Positions 35,495 through 45,059 of a stretch of 64,000 nt of DNA are shown here, piece by piece. The translations under genes were made by a program, and so were the position numbers. The notes under the pieces were generated by a model. It ran no database searches. It saw nothing but the letters and a program-made list of their open reading frames with translations, and was not told the DNA's origin. Position 1 is the stretch's first letter. The number at the start of each line of letters is the position of its first letter. Source of the DNA: JARFQW01 sp963842955 (GTDB lineage: Bacteria > Pseudomonadota > Gammaproteobacteria > Steroidobacterales > XN24). The DNA lies in the NCBI GenBank assembly GCA_963842955.1, contig CAWJIJ010000011.1, positions 1 to 64,000 of the forward strand. Reading direction: 5' to 3'.

Positions 35495-36865
35495 GTGCCG
35501 CAACAACTCCTTGACCATCTGGGCTGGCGCACCACGCCCGGAATTCTCGGGCGTCACCCGTCCAGCGTGCAGTCGGTGCACGCTCTGTTCGGATATTTTC
35601 TCAAGGACCGCTCCTCACCGACGCCATTTCCTGGCCGCGACGAACTGGCCAACGCCAACATGTTCGAATGGGGTCTTGCACCGCCGCTGGAGAAGGTCAT
35701 CGAGGGACGAGATGAACTCGAACAGTTGCTGGCCCTGCCGGAACTCTACCGGCAAAGCGTGTCCATCGTGGAGCCCTGGCCGGACGTCGGCGTGAATCTC
35801 CGTGGGGAAACCGTTCGGGCCTCGAAGAACGTGGCCTACATCCTGCAGCAGATTGCCGACGCCGACACGATTCTTTACCCGCTCTGGCAGAGCGGCATCT
35901 CGCATCCGGAACGGCTGGCCAACATTCTCAGCGCCGGCATGGCGACGATCTTCGAGGGCGGAGACCCCTCGGCCTACGACGCCGCCACGTTCGATGGCAC
36001 GAATGCCGGTCTCGAAGATCTTCTCGCACTGGCAGATCAACTGCTGCTGCGCCGTTCAGCCGGCAATGCCACGAACATATTCGTGTGCCTGGGGCACCAG
36101 CTGGCGGCAGTGTCACATATCCGGCTGATCAAGCGGGCGGTAAGGCAGGTTCTCGCCACCGATCGCCTGCCCCTGGACCGGGAAAGTCACGCGCTCGGAA
36201 CGTTGCAATCGTTGAGCCGCCGGATCGCCGAGGTCGGCGAAACGCTGAAGGTCGTAAAGCAGGGAAGCATTGTCGCTGAAGGCTGGCATGACACGCGGTT
36301 TGCCGTGGCGCGCAACGAGGCCATGGAGATCGGGACACGACGGCTGTTGCCGTATGTCCGGAACCCGGCATCCGACCACGTCCCAGGCGTACTGCACGAC
36401 ACCCATGCTCTGATTGCCGACGAACTGGAGGGAGTCATTGACACGATGATTGCCCTGGAGCGGGAACTATTGATCGAAATGTTCCACGGTGACGAGGTCA
36501 ACGAGGAAGCGGCCCTGTTCGCCAACTGGGCCTACAAAATGCTGCACGATGCGATAGTACCCATCCGCTATGAGATTGCAGTCAGCCCGCTGTCATGGTT
36601 GCTGTGTTTGCCGTACGCGGTTGAGATCATGTCCCAGACCCAGGTGGATGAAGCGGTGATGACGGAGGTCAGCACCAGCTGTATCTATTACAAGGATTGG
36701 GAAACGCACAACATCCGGCGGTCATTCACCTGTCAGTTCCATCCCGAGTTGATGGCGGATATCCGGGACATCGGCCGGCGCCCCGGCCCGCGGTATAGGG
36801 AGCTAAAGGAAAACGACGGTGTCCGGCTCTTCATCCGGCTGCTCTATCACGGAATGCAGGAGTGA
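35495..36865 (+). CDS. Glutamine amidotransferase-like protein (copy 1)
   Basis: The 456-residue product starts at GTG 35495 (GGAGAC upstream, same start as copy 2). Residue ~198 is the nucleophilic Cys of a class I amidotransferase elbow (FVCLGHQLAAVSH), and QFHPELM near 415-420 supplies the His-Glu pair. The ~190 residues before the elbow and ~200 between the motifs are much longer than in a plain amidotransferase domain, and no synthetase domain is attached, so the acceptor is unknown. The sigma-54 promoter and NtrC-like site upstream suggest expression under nitrogen limitation, which fits a glutamine or gamma-glutamyl hydrolase (inference). Very similar to 42771-44141. Confidence 0.75.
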   Translation: MPQQLLDHLGWRTTPGILGRHPSSVQSVHALFGYFLKDRSSPTPFPGRDELANANMFEWGLAPPLEKVIEGRDELEQLLALPELYRQSVSIVEPWPDVGVNLRGETVRASKNVAYILQQIADADTILYPLWQSGISHPERLANILSAGMATIFEGGDPSAYDAATFDGTNAGLEDLLALADQLLLRRSAGNATNIFVCLGHQLAAVSHIRLIKRAVRQVLATDRLPLDRESHALGTLQSLSRRIAEVGETLKVVKQGSIVAEGWHDTRFAVARNEAMEIGTRRLLPYVRNPASDHVPGVLHDTHALIADELEGVIDTMIALERELLIEMFHGDEVNEEAALFANWAYKMLHDAIVPIRYEIAVSPLSWLLCLPYAVEIMSQTQVDEAVMTEVSTSCIYYKDWETHNIRRSFTCQFHPELMADIRDIGRRPGPRYRELKENDGVRLFIRLLYHGMQE

Positions 36866-37011
36866 ACCGTTCCGTCGCATAGCTTCTTGCGGAGTTGCTG
36901 GATCGTTCAGAAATGCGGGCGCATTCCGGTCTGGCCTTGCATGTTCCGGCCACGTTGTCAGACGCGACGTGGTTCGCGACGTCAAGGACGTTGAGCGCGG
37001 CAAGGCCGGTT

Positions 37012-38949
37012 TTACTCTGCCCCCAGGGCCTGCCGAACCAGGACAATCCCGTCACCGTCCTCGAGGGTGACATCACGCACCGCCTGACCATTATTCACGA
37101 CCGGATCCTGCTGGCCGCGAAGACGGCGCAGTCCGTTCTCCAGATTCACGGTCTGACGGCCGTTGCCGCGGGGATTCACCAGCACCACCGCATTCTCGAA
37201 GTCGCGGCGGTAGACGCCCTGCTTCCAGGCGTCAACGGGTCCCATGGGGCCGGGATTGGAGGGACCGGCGATGCCGAGCCCCATCCAGGAGGTGGTGTCG
37301 GCCCCGGCGCGGTCGTATTCGTCGAACCACAGGACGCTGCCCGCGGGATAGTCGCTGGCGCTGTAAACGTAATACGCGTCCTGTAAAAGACAGGTCCCGA
37401 ACGTGTATCGAAACCACTGGTAGTCCTCAGGAGCGGCCCGCACCGCGGTGCCGTCCACCGACGGGCTGTGAGTCAGGTCGCCAGCCACCGTGAAGAATGT
37501 CAGATCTCGGGTACGAAAGTAGTCCATCGAAAACCGGTACCAGTCGTAAACCTGCTTCCAGCCGAATTTCAGCTCGAACCCCTTGTCGGGGCGCATCACG
37601 TCTTCCAGGACACCGCCGTCGATACGCTTGTAGAATCCGTTGCCCGGCGGCAGCGCGCCGGTCTGCTGGTCCGCGTATCGGTACCAGTCGTGGTTCGCAA
37701 TGATGTACACGTCAGGCCGAAGCGCTTCGAGACGATTCCACGCCCTGAGATATCCGTCTCGCCAGGCCTGGTTGATGACCTCCGGATCCTCGGTCCGACC
37801 ACCGCTGAAGTCCATCCCGGAGACGCCGCGTTTGAAGCCCTTGGCCCGAACGTTGTAGTTGCCTGCGTCGAAGTGCCAGAAATCGAAATCGGGATCGTTC
37901 ATCCCGTTGTGGTAATCGTTGGAGATCTTCCATTCCGGCCAGCGATCGCCATTTGCGTCGGGTTGTGTCCAGTCGGTTACATTCGTTCGCCCATTGCCTA
38001 AATGGGATACCTCCACGATGTCACCGAACCCGTCCCCGTTGCCGTCGCCCAGCAGTTCACCGTCTACGACTTCCACCTTTTCTCTGAGCCACCAGTCAGG
38101 CGTTGTACCGTTCGGCTGCGGCCCCTTCTCCGAAGAGAGCTTGTCTCTGAGCGCATTGTGATACGTGGAGTTTCTCTTCAGAGGTACCGTCGCGATATTC
38201 GTGTACGCACCCACGAAGGCGGCGGGATTGAATGACTTGATCTCACCGGCGGCGCGGCCGGCGACCCGGTAGGTCTTGCCCAGAAGGATCAGGTCGAATC
38301 GCGCGACCTGACTGATATAGGCCGAGTCGGAATAAGACCGTGGCGTCTTTCCGTTCTGGAGGTTTCCCAGTCGAGGAAATGCCTTCTTGTAGGCCCGGCG
38401 GGTATCGACGGTGGCCTTCAGGGCTAGCGGCAGGCTTCCGGCCCGCGTCCTGGAACCACCGAGAAATACCGGCACCGGGTCGAGGGGAATGTTGACCGTG
38501 CGGGCCAGAAACAGCGACATGTCCTGCCCGGACCGATCCGCAAACCGGAAGTGGTCGAATCCATCGGCAGTGGCAAGGGAACGGAAATCGATAAGGGTTT
38601 CCTGATCCTCAAGCCGAACGAAGTCTTTCGAGTGCTGAAACCCTTCCACAATCTCTGGCTCGGATTCGAACCCGGAAGAGGACGAAACGGATCCTATGAA
38701 TCGCGCATTCCCGTTGTTTCTTTCGGCATCGCTGGTCTTCGGACCGCCGGAGAAAACCACGTTCCACAACCCGTTTTCGAAAAATACGAAGACGCCCTTT
38801 TGTTCTCCGGGGCTGAGGCCGGGATTCCCGAGGAACGGATTATCGCCCTGGGCCTGAGCCGGCACCGCGACGGTTGCCAGCCACGCAGCGCCTATCAGGA
38901 CAAGGGTCAGCAGGGCGAATCGTGCACGAAACGCAGACGCGGTGATCAT
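37012..38949 (-). CDS. Putative exported glycoside hydrolase (GHL15-like)
   Basis: The 645-residue product has a signal peptide (FALLTLVLIGAAWLATVAVPAQAQ). The C-terminal ~300 residues match the pattern of the hypothetical glycosyl hydrolase family GHL15: RPDVYIIANHDWYRYA, KRIDGGVLEDVMRP with acidic residues, then QGVYRRDFENAVVLVNPRGNG and QDPVVNNGQAVRDVTLEDGDGIVLV at the end. The N-terminal ~250 residues are unrecognised. A calcium-loop-like segment (GDGNGDGFGDIVEVSHLG) lies in the middle. A TTG at 38961 with AGGGA upstream is an alternative start. Polysaccharide cleavage outside the cell is inference. Confidence 0.7.
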   Translation of the reverse strand: MITASAFRARFALLTLVLIGAAWLATVAVPAQAQGDNPFLGNPGLSPGEQKGVFVFFENGLWNVVFSGGPKTSDAERNNGNARFIGSVSSSSGFESEPEIVEGFQHSKDFVRLEDQETLIDFRSLATADGFDHFRFADRSGQDMSLFLARTVNIPLDPVPVFLGGSRTRAGSLPLALKATVDTRRAYKKAFPRLGNLQNGKTPRSYSDSAYISQVARFDLILLGKTYRVAGRAAGEIKSFNPAAFVGAYTNIATVPLKRNSTYHNALRDKLSSEKGPQPNGTTPDWWLREKVEVVDGELLGDGNGDGFGDIVEVSHLGNGRTNVTDWTQPDANGDRWPEWKISNDYHNGMNDPDFDFWHFDAGNYNVRAKGFKRGVSGMDFSGGRTEDPEVINQAWRDGYLRAWNRLEALRPDVYIIANHDWYRYADQQTGALPPGNGFYKRIDGGVLEDVMRPDKGFELKFGWKQVYDWYRFSMDYFRTRDLTFFTVAGDLTHSPSVDGTAVRAAPEDYQWFRYTFGTCLLQDAYYVYSASDYPAGSVLWFDEYDRAGADTTSWMGLGIAGPSNPGPMGPVDAWKQGVYRRDFENAVVLVNPRGNGRQTVNLENGLRRLRGQQDPVVNNGQAVRDVTLEDGDGIVLVRQALGAE

Positions 38950-39247
38950 GAGGTTTTCCAACGGCCAGTTCCCTCTCTTGAGATTACACCATACGAGCCA
39001 GAGTCAAGACGGCGCTGCCATACAGATCGCATTGGTTAAGGGTGAAGCAACTGGTCGTGATTGCATGTTCACGCCCGTGTTCTCCGCGGGCCACAACCGG
39101 ATCCGAAGAGCCATTCGCATGCGCCCGTTTCGGGCCGATTCAGGTGTCCCGATAAAACCATTCCAGCTTGCATGGTGCATCCTGCCTCAACCCGGGAGCC
39201 GCATCGACTAACATATGGCGGATCCACAAAAGGAACAGTTCCAGAAC

Positions 39248-40954
39248 ATGGCAAGAACCCGTCTGATTCTGACATCCCTTCTCGCTCTCGGCACGATCTG
39301 CGTACACAGCGCCCGCGCAGCTGACGGCCCGCCTGCGCCGCGACTGGTTCTGCAGATCACTGTAGACGCCCTCCGCGGTGACCTGCCCCGTCGCTACGAC
39401 CATGTGCTCGGGGAAGGTGGGTTCCGCTATCTCATGAACCAGGGCATCGATTACACCAATGCCCATTATCAGCATGCCAACACCGAGACCATCGTGGGAC
39501 ACGCCTCGCTGGCCACCGGGACCGTGCCGGCGGCCCACGGCATGATCGGCAACGTCTGGTATGACCGGGAAGCAGACCGGCTGGTTTACAACATCGAGGA
39601 CGCGGACTACCACCTTCTCACCGTCGGGTGCGGACGTGGATGACAAGACGGAGATCGATCCGACGCAGCGGGCCGCCAAGGTCGACGGCCGGTCTCCGGC
39701 AGCGATCCTGACCTCGACGTTCAGCGACGAGCTCGCGGTGAGCAACGGCGGCAAATCGAAAATCTTCGGCGTTTCCGTCAAAGACCGGGGCGCCGTTTCA
39801 CTCGCCGGCCATGCCGGAAAGGCGTTCTGGTTTTCCAAGGCAACCGGCGAGTTTGTCACGAGCACCTACTACTACGACCAGTATCCCGCCTGGGTCGAGG
39901 ACTGGAATGCGCGAAACCCGCCGCCGCGTACTCCGGCAAGTCCTGGAGCCTGATGCACGATGCTTCCCGCTATACGTTCGGCGACGCGGACGACCGGGAG
40001 TATGAAACCGACTTTCCCGGCTTCGGCCGCACATTTCCCCACCCGTACGGCACGGCCGACGACAAGTACTTCACCACGCGGCTGACGCTGAGCCCGGCGG
40101 GCGACGAACTGACCCTGGACTTCGCCAAGGCCCTGCTGGACAACGAGCAGCTGGGCGAAGACGAGACGACGGACTACCTGGCCGTGAGCTTTTCGTCCAC
40201 GGACTACGTGGGCCATATATTTGGCGCGTCCAGCCTCGAGGCCGAGGACAATATCGCCCGCCTCGATCGCACACTGGCGGACCTGTTGGCCCACGTGGAC
40301 AAGCGCATCGGCCTGCAGAATGTCCTGGTCGTGCTGTCGGCGGATCATGGCCAGCCGGAGGTACCGGGTTACCTGAACGAACTCGGCATCAGGAACGCCC
40401 ACTATTTCGATACCGACGCCTTGGACAAGGCACCCGCCATCACGGCGCTCAAGGAAGAGTTCGGGATTGGCGAGGAGCTCATCGAGGCGTTTTTCCAGCC
40501 CTATCTCTACCTGGACCGCGACCTGATTCGTGACAAGGGACTCGACCAGGCCGAGGTCGAGAACGCTGTGGCCGCGGAGCTGGAGAAATTCGATGGCGTG
40601 GCTGCCGCCGTTTCCAGCACCGCGATGCGGACGTCAAACCTTCCCGATACGCTGATGATTCGCTCGATCCTTCGAAATTTCCAGCCAAAACGGTCCGGCG
40701 ATATCTACCTGGTGTTCGAACCGAATGTCTTCATCAACGACTTCGACGGCCTGACGGTGGCCTCGACCCATGGCTCGCCCTGGCGATACGACACCTATGT
40801 ACCCGTCATCTTCGCGGGGGCCGGTCTGGAGCCGCAAACGGTCAGCCGCCCGGTCACGCCCTACGATATCGCGCCCACCCTGGCGACCTACCTGGGCATC
40901 TCGCTACCCTCGGGTGCCATCGGAAATCCGCTCCCGGAGGTTCTCGGCGACTAA
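39248..40954 (+). pseudogene. Alkaline phosphatase-family exported enzyme, two frameshifts
   Basis: ATG 39248 starts a signal peptide (MARTRLILTSLLALGTICVHSARA); ATG 39215 is an alternative. The first frame holds VLQITVDALRGDLP and the nucleophile Thr region NTETIVGHASLATGTVPAAHGMIGN of PafA/NPP-type phosphatases. A one-base shift near 39625 leads to SGADVDDKTEIDPTQ and AFWFSKATGEFVTSTYYYDQYPAWV. A second near 39915 leads to AAAYSGKSWSLMHDASRYTF and on to 40954 with metal-ligand motifs SSTDYVGHIFG, LSADHGQPEVPG and ASTHGSPWRYDTYVPVIFAG. The enzyme would release phosphate from esters in the periplasm. Both shifts can be repaired by one base. Confidence 0.75.
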
Positions 40955-41086
40955 GCCCGGGGCGCGCCGGCTGTGCTGTTGCCTTGCCAAAGGAAGGTGG
41001 CCACAGCGCTCCTGAAAATTGTCCTCGGTGATACATTGCTGACGCGCAGCCCAAGGGTTTCATGGAACCCGCGGTGGCCTGCGGAT

Positions 41087-41139
41087 AGGGGGACAGTGCA
41101 CCTAACCCGGTTTTGGGGACAGTGCACTTGATTCGCCCC
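41087..41139. repeat. Two direct GGGGACAG-type repeats
   Basis: Copy a at 41087-41109 reads AGGGGGACAGTGCACCTAAC; copy b at 41115-41139 begins GGGGACAGTGCACTTGATTC. Copy b is identical to the repeat at 44149-44171, so the two bracket the second FG-GAP/amidotransferase pair as direct repeats. The surrounding 40955-41258 holds no gene that I can see. Confidence 0.7.
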
Positions 41140-41258
41140 GTCAGGCGCCCCCGTCGGGCTCGCGCCGAACTCCTCCCAAACCCCCGATCCATGGCCAGCG
41201 AGTCCCCAAATCGTCCGGCGACCGAGCCTTTTCTCGCCAGGAGCCTGGCTTGCTGTGT

Positions 41259-42363
41259 TCACCCGCCGTCAGCACTGCGCGTGAACACATAGGCCGATCC
41301 GCTGCAGTCGTCGCCTTCGAGAAAGGAATGGCACCATTTAGGTATACCGACAACGACAGTTTCGCCTTCTATGGCAACCGCAGCCTCAAAGCTGGTCAGG
41401 GATGCGTGATCTGCCGCCTCCAGCTTCGTGCGCTTGGCCCAATCACCATGTTCATTCCGTTCGAAGATATATGCCGCCCCGGGGCCCGCAAAGCCATAAT
41501 TGCTGGATGCCCCGACGATCGCACGGTTCCCGTCGATGGCGACGCTGGTCCCGAAAGACGCGTACTCGTGGGCATCGCTCGCCACAAGCTTCCCCGTCCT
41601 TGCCCATACGCCCTGTGAATCACGCTGAAGCACATACACGACTCCGGATTGTTTCGGCGCCGTCATATTCATCGTGGCCGATCAGCAAGGTGCCGCCCCC
41701 GAGAGCAAGACTGGGTCGGCGAAGTCCTCGGAATAGACCTCTGGTGAATGAGCGTCCAGGCGCCAGCCATTTCCTCGAAAATGAGAACGGCATACCCGCC
41801 TGACTCGTAGTCTCCTTTGAGGAAATCGACTCCGCTGACGACGGCCGTGCGGCCGGCAAAGACAACACTCCTGCTGTATTCGTCACCCATATGGCCGGGT
41901 GGCGGGGTTGGCCTACGGATCGCTTCAGTCCACTCGCCTTGGGGATTCATCTGGAACAGAGAGGCGGCTCCACGAAGACCTCTCTCCCCAGGCCGGCCGA
42001 CGAAGGCCAGGTCGCCATCGAGATCCAGGGCTTTCCCGAAGTAACCATCGTAGTCCTCGCCGGGCTCGCCCCATATGGTAAATCCGGAGCCACGGAGCCA
42101 TGAGCCATCGGGTTGCCGCAGAAAGGAACTCACAGAGCCGCCCTCGGCGCCATCGCCAACTAAAATGACCGGTCCGTCAATATCGACAGCCTCGCCCCAT
42201 GTGCTGAAAGGGACATACCAGGGCGTCTCGCCGAGTATCTGCATTTCATAGAGCGTGACGGTATCGGTGGCAAAGGCAACCGGTCCGGATACTGATGACC
42301 GCAACGATAGCGGCAAAACCGGTCAACGCATACGACTGATTCGATAGGTGTTCGCCTGCACAT
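41259..42363 (-). pseudogene. Decayed FG-GAP protein gene (second copy)
   Basis: The start, ATG 42363, is fixed by the conserved leader. The signal peptide core appears in a shifted frame (SYALTGFAAIVAVISI), then another shift leads to PVAFATDTVTLYEMQILGETP and FG-GAP-like blades (WGEAVDIDGPVILVGDGAEGG, YFGKALDLDGDLAFVG). A third change near 41700 (LALGGGTLLIGHDEYDGAETIRSR in another frame) is followed by VYVLQRDSQGVWARTG and further blades to 41259. The protein would be about 370 residues, shorter than the intact copy, with no homologue of its C-terminal tail. At least three frame changes make this a true pseudogene or badly read sequence. Confidence 0.7.
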
Positions 42364-42500
42364 GAGCTGACCCCCCCCCGGTCAGACACTCTCGTCCTTC
42401 GTGCTTCGACGAGACGCGGAGGGCGGCCGGCGGACTGCCGGGCCAATTAAATCGTCGCTACCCTTTCCATAGCTCAGGAGCAGCCGGACTGCCGTAGGGG
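42364..42500 (-). promoter_or_regulatory. Conserved promoter-leader element, copy C (before the decayed FG-GAP gene)
   Basis: It has the same order of blocks as copies A and B: GCTATGGAAAGGGTAGCGAC, GGCCCGGCAGTCCGCCGGCC hairpin, GCCCTCCGCGTCT, AGCACGAAGGACGA and TCTGACCGGGGGGGGG before the ATG. The G tract is longer here and the AGG of the ribosome site is lost, in keeping with decay of the gene. Confidence 0.6.
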
Positions 42501-42572
42501 GATGTGCGAATACTGCAGCGACCAATCAGTACCCGTGGACGGAGAGCTGGCCTCCTCTGCCGGTTAAAAAAA

Positions 42573-42589
42573 CGCACCAATTTCGTGCA
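42573..42589 (+). promoter_or_regulatory. NtrC-like dyad upstream of amidotransferase gene 2
   Basis: CGCACCAATTTCGTGCA contains GCAC-N7-GTGC, as in the site before copy 1, about 106 bp upstream of the sigma-54 element. A GGTGCAT half-site follows, as in copy 1. Confidence 0.55.
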
Positions 42590-42694
42590 TCCGGCTCAAA
42601 AAGGTGCATCGCGAACGCGCCGGTCAGCCGGCCGGAACCGTCGCGCGCCCCTGCCGGCTCGACGATCTGTTGGACGGCGCGAGCCGAACTGCCG

Positions 42695-42710
42695 TGGCCT
42701 GAATCTTGCT
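42695..42710 (+). promoter_or_regulatory. Sigma-54 promoter of amidotransferase gene 2
   Basis: TGGCCTGAATCTTGCT has the GG-N10-GC spacing of RpoN promoters and differs from the copy 1 element by one base. The GTG start lies ~60 bp downstream. Confidence 0.7.
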
Positions 42711-42770
42711 TGATCCACGTGTCCCGTCTCGTGTCCACAACGGCCAACACCAAGCCTGCCGGAGACCCAC

Positions 42771-44141
42771 GTGCCGCAACGACTCCTCGACCATCTGGGC
42801 TGGCGTACGACGCCGGGTATCCTCGGGCGCCACCCGTCCAGCGTGCAGTCCGTGCACGCCCTGTTCGGCTATTTTCTCAAGGACCGCGCCTCGCCCACGC
42901 CGTTCCCCGGCCGGGACGAGCTGGCCAACGCCAACATGTTCGAGTGGGGCCTGGCGCCACCTTTGGAGAAGGTCATCGAGGGACGCCAGGAGCTGGACCA
43001 GCTCCTCAAGCTGCCCGAACTTTACCGGCAGAGCGTCGCCATCATCGAGCCCTGGCCCGATGTCGGCGTGAATCTCATGGGCGAAAAGGTACGGGCCTCG
43101 AAAAACGTGGCCTACCTCCTGCAGCAGATCGCCGATGCGGACACCATCCTTTACCCGGTCTGGCAGAGCGGCATCTCGCACCCGGAGCGGCTCGCGAACG
43201 TTCTGAGCGCCGGCATGGCAACGATATTCGAGGGCGGCGATCCGTCAGCCTTCGATGCGGCGACGTTTGACGGCACCAACGCCAGCCTCGAGGATCTTCT
43301 CGCCCTGGTGGATCAGCTACTGCTGCGCCGTTCCGCGGGTAACGCCACGAACATCTTCGTGTGCCTGGGACACCAGCTGGCCGCGGTCTCCCATATTCGC
43401 CTGATCAAGCGGGCGGTTCGGCAGGTGCTGGCCACCGATCGGCTACCTCTGGACCGGGGTAGCCAGGCACTTGGCACACTGCAGACGCTATGCCACCAGA
43501 TCGCCGAGGTGGGCGAATCGCTGCGCGTTATCAAGCAGGGAGAGATCATTGCGGAAGGCTGGCATGACACGCGGTTTGCGGTGGCCCGCAACGAGGCCAT
43601 GGAGATCGGGACGCGGCGCCTGTTGCCCTATGTCCGAAATCCGGGTTCCGACCACATTCCGGGGATGCTTCACGACACTCACGCCCTGATTGCCGACGAA
43701 CTGGAGGGGGTCATCGACACGATGATCGCGCTGGAGCGGGCACTGCTGATCGAGATGTTCCACGGCGACGAGGTCAACGAGGAAGCGGCGCTGTTCGCTA
43801 ACTGGGCCTACAAGATGCTCCACGATGCGATGGTCCCCATTCGCTATGAGATCGCCGTGAGCCCGCTGTCGTGGCTGCTGTGCCTGCCCTATGCGGTAGA
43901 GATCATGTCGCAGACCCAGGTGGACGAGCAGGTGATGACCGAGGTGAGCACCAGCTGCATCTACTACAAGGACTGGGAAACCCACAACATCCGGCGGTCG
44001 TTCACCTGCCAGTTTCATCCCGAGCTGATGGCGGATATCCGCGACATCGGCCGACGGGCGGGACCGCGATACGCGGAGCTGAAGGAGAACGACGGGGTCC
44101 GGCTGTTTATCCGGCTGCTCTACCACGGGATGCAGGAGTGA
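42771..44141 (+). CDS. Glutamine amidotransferase-like protein (copy 2)
   Basis: The 456-residue product is colinear with the 35495-36865 protein without gaps; most of its length is identical (for example residues 335-415 differ at very few positions). The catalytic triad candidates are conserved: Cys198 in FVCLGHQL, His416 and Glu418 in QFHPELM. GTG 42771 has GGAGAC upstream. Unlike its FG-GAP partner, this copy is intact, so it is probably under selection. The gene is bracketed with its partner by direct GGGGACAGTGCACTTGATTC repeats. Confidence 0.75.
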   Translation: MPQRLLDHLGWRTTPGILGRHPSSVQSVHALFGYFLKDRASPTPFPGRDELANANMFEWGLAPPLEKVIEGRQELDQLLKLPELYRQSVAIIEPWPDVGVNLMGEKVRASKNVAYLLQQIADADTILYPVWQSGISHPERLANVLSAGMATIFEGGDPSAFDAATFDGTNASLEDLLALVDQLLLRRSAGNATNIFVCLGHQLAAVSHIRLIKRAVRQVLATDRLPLDRGSQALGTLQTLCHQIAEVGESLRVIKQGEIIAEGWHDTRFAVARNEAMEIGTRRLLPYVRNPGSDHIPGMLHDTHALIADELEGVIDTMIALERALLIEMFHGDEVNEEAALFANWAYKMLHDAMVPIRYEIAVSPLSWLLCLPYAVEIMSQTQVDEQVMTEVSTSCIYYKDWETHNIRRSFTCQFHPELMADIRDIGRRAGPRYAELKENDGVRLFIRLLYHGMQE

Positions 44142-44148
44142 CCGTGAT

Positions 44149-44172
44149 GGGGACAGTGCACTTGATTCGCCC
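44149..44172. repeat. GGGGACAG-type repeat after amidotransferase gene 2
   Basis: It begins GGGGACAGTGCACTTGATTC eight bases after the stop codon and is identical over 23 bases to the copy at 41115, in the same orientation. Confidence 0.7.
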
Positions 44173-44350
44173 TGCCTGGCCCGTCCATCGGCGCCAAGGC
44201 CCGCAACCTCCAGCAACCCGGCGCGCTCCCGGCCGTCATGCGTAAGCGCCTAAGTCCTAGGCGATTTCGGCACGTTCACATTGATTTTACGAGTTTGCCC
44301 GGCTCGGATCTCTGACATCCATTCATTGGCCCCGGCCAACGGTCGCGGCT

Positions 44351-44388
44351 CAAGTGTCCCCTTATCTGAGATAGGTGACCTGTCCCCG
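44351..44388. repeat. Paired GGGGACAG-type repeat, inverse orientation
   Basis: Read on the minus strand it is CGGGGACAGGTCACCTATCT followed by CAGATAAGGGGACACTTG, that is, two half-copies back to back. It ends 15 bases before the stop of the CBS gene and together with 44149 forms an inverted arrangement. Confidence 0.55.
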
Positions 44389-44402
44389 AAACTATTGGCT
44401 AA

Positions 44403-44792
44403 CTATTTGCTGGCAAGAAGTTCGGACAGGGCCCGCAGCAGGTCTGTCTCCGTGATGATGCCCACCAGGTGGCCGTCTTCTTCGTCAACTACCGGCAGGC
44501 TGCCGATGCTTTCGGTCCGCATGCGGTCCGCGGCGGCAGCAAGATCAGACTCGGGGTTGATGGTAACGACAGGGCGGTGCATGACATCGCCCACCTCCGC
44601 CGGAGCCGATCCGTAGCACCGGGCGGCGAGCTGGAGATCGCGCAAGGCCACCATGCCAATGACATTCCGGGTGCCATCGACCACCGGAAGGTGGTGCAGC
44701 CCCTTGGCCTGCATCATCTCGTAGGCTTTCATGTATTCCGCCCCCGTAGTAACCGTGACCGGAGCGGGGCTCATATAGTCTCGGACTTGCAT
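44403..44792 (-). CDS. CBS-domain protein
   Basis: The 129-residue product is made of two tandem CBS motifs: VRDYMSPAPVTVTTGAEYMKAYEMM...HHLPVVD..RNVIGMVALRDL, and VGDVMHRPVVTINPESDLAAAADRM...GSLPVVDEEDGHLVGIITETDLL. Two CBS motifs form a Bateman module that binds adenine nucleotides or similar ligands. No other domain is attached, so it probably acts by binding a partner. The ATG has AAGGAG at good spacing. Confidence 0.9.
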   Translation of the reverse strand: MQVRDYMSPAPVTVTTGAEYMKAYEMMQAKGLHHLPVVDGTRNVIGMVALRDLQLAARCYGSAPAEVGDVMHRPVVTINPESDLAAAADRMRTESIGSLPVVDEEDGHLVGIITETDLLRALSELLASK

Positions 44793-44983
44793 TGCACATC
44801 TCCTTGAGTCGAAGGGTGCGGGCTCCGGACGGGGCGGTACCCATCACCCGCGGTCATATACCTAAGAGTCTAGCAATGGTCTGGCGTGATGCACGGATTG
44901 GCGATGCCTTCCGCCGGGCGTGCCTGCGGGTCGCGGCAAAGTCAGGCTGGAGGGCCAAACGCCATAGGCGAATATTCGGGAAA

Positions 44984-45059
44984 TGGTGCCGGAGGGCGGA
45001 TTCGAACCGCCGACCTACTGATTACGAATCAGTTGCTCTGCCGACTGAGCTACCCCGGC
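44984..45059 (-). tRNA. tRNA-Thr (anticodon CGT)
   Basis: On the minus strand the sequence begins GCCGGGGTAGCTCAGTCGGC, has the anticodon arm ACTGA-TTCGTAA-TCAGT with CGT in the middle of the loop, the T arm GGCGG-TTCGAAT-CCGCC and the acceptor end CTCCGGCA followed by encoded CCA. All stems pair, with one G-U in the acceptor stem. It reads ACG codons. Confidence 0.97.
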
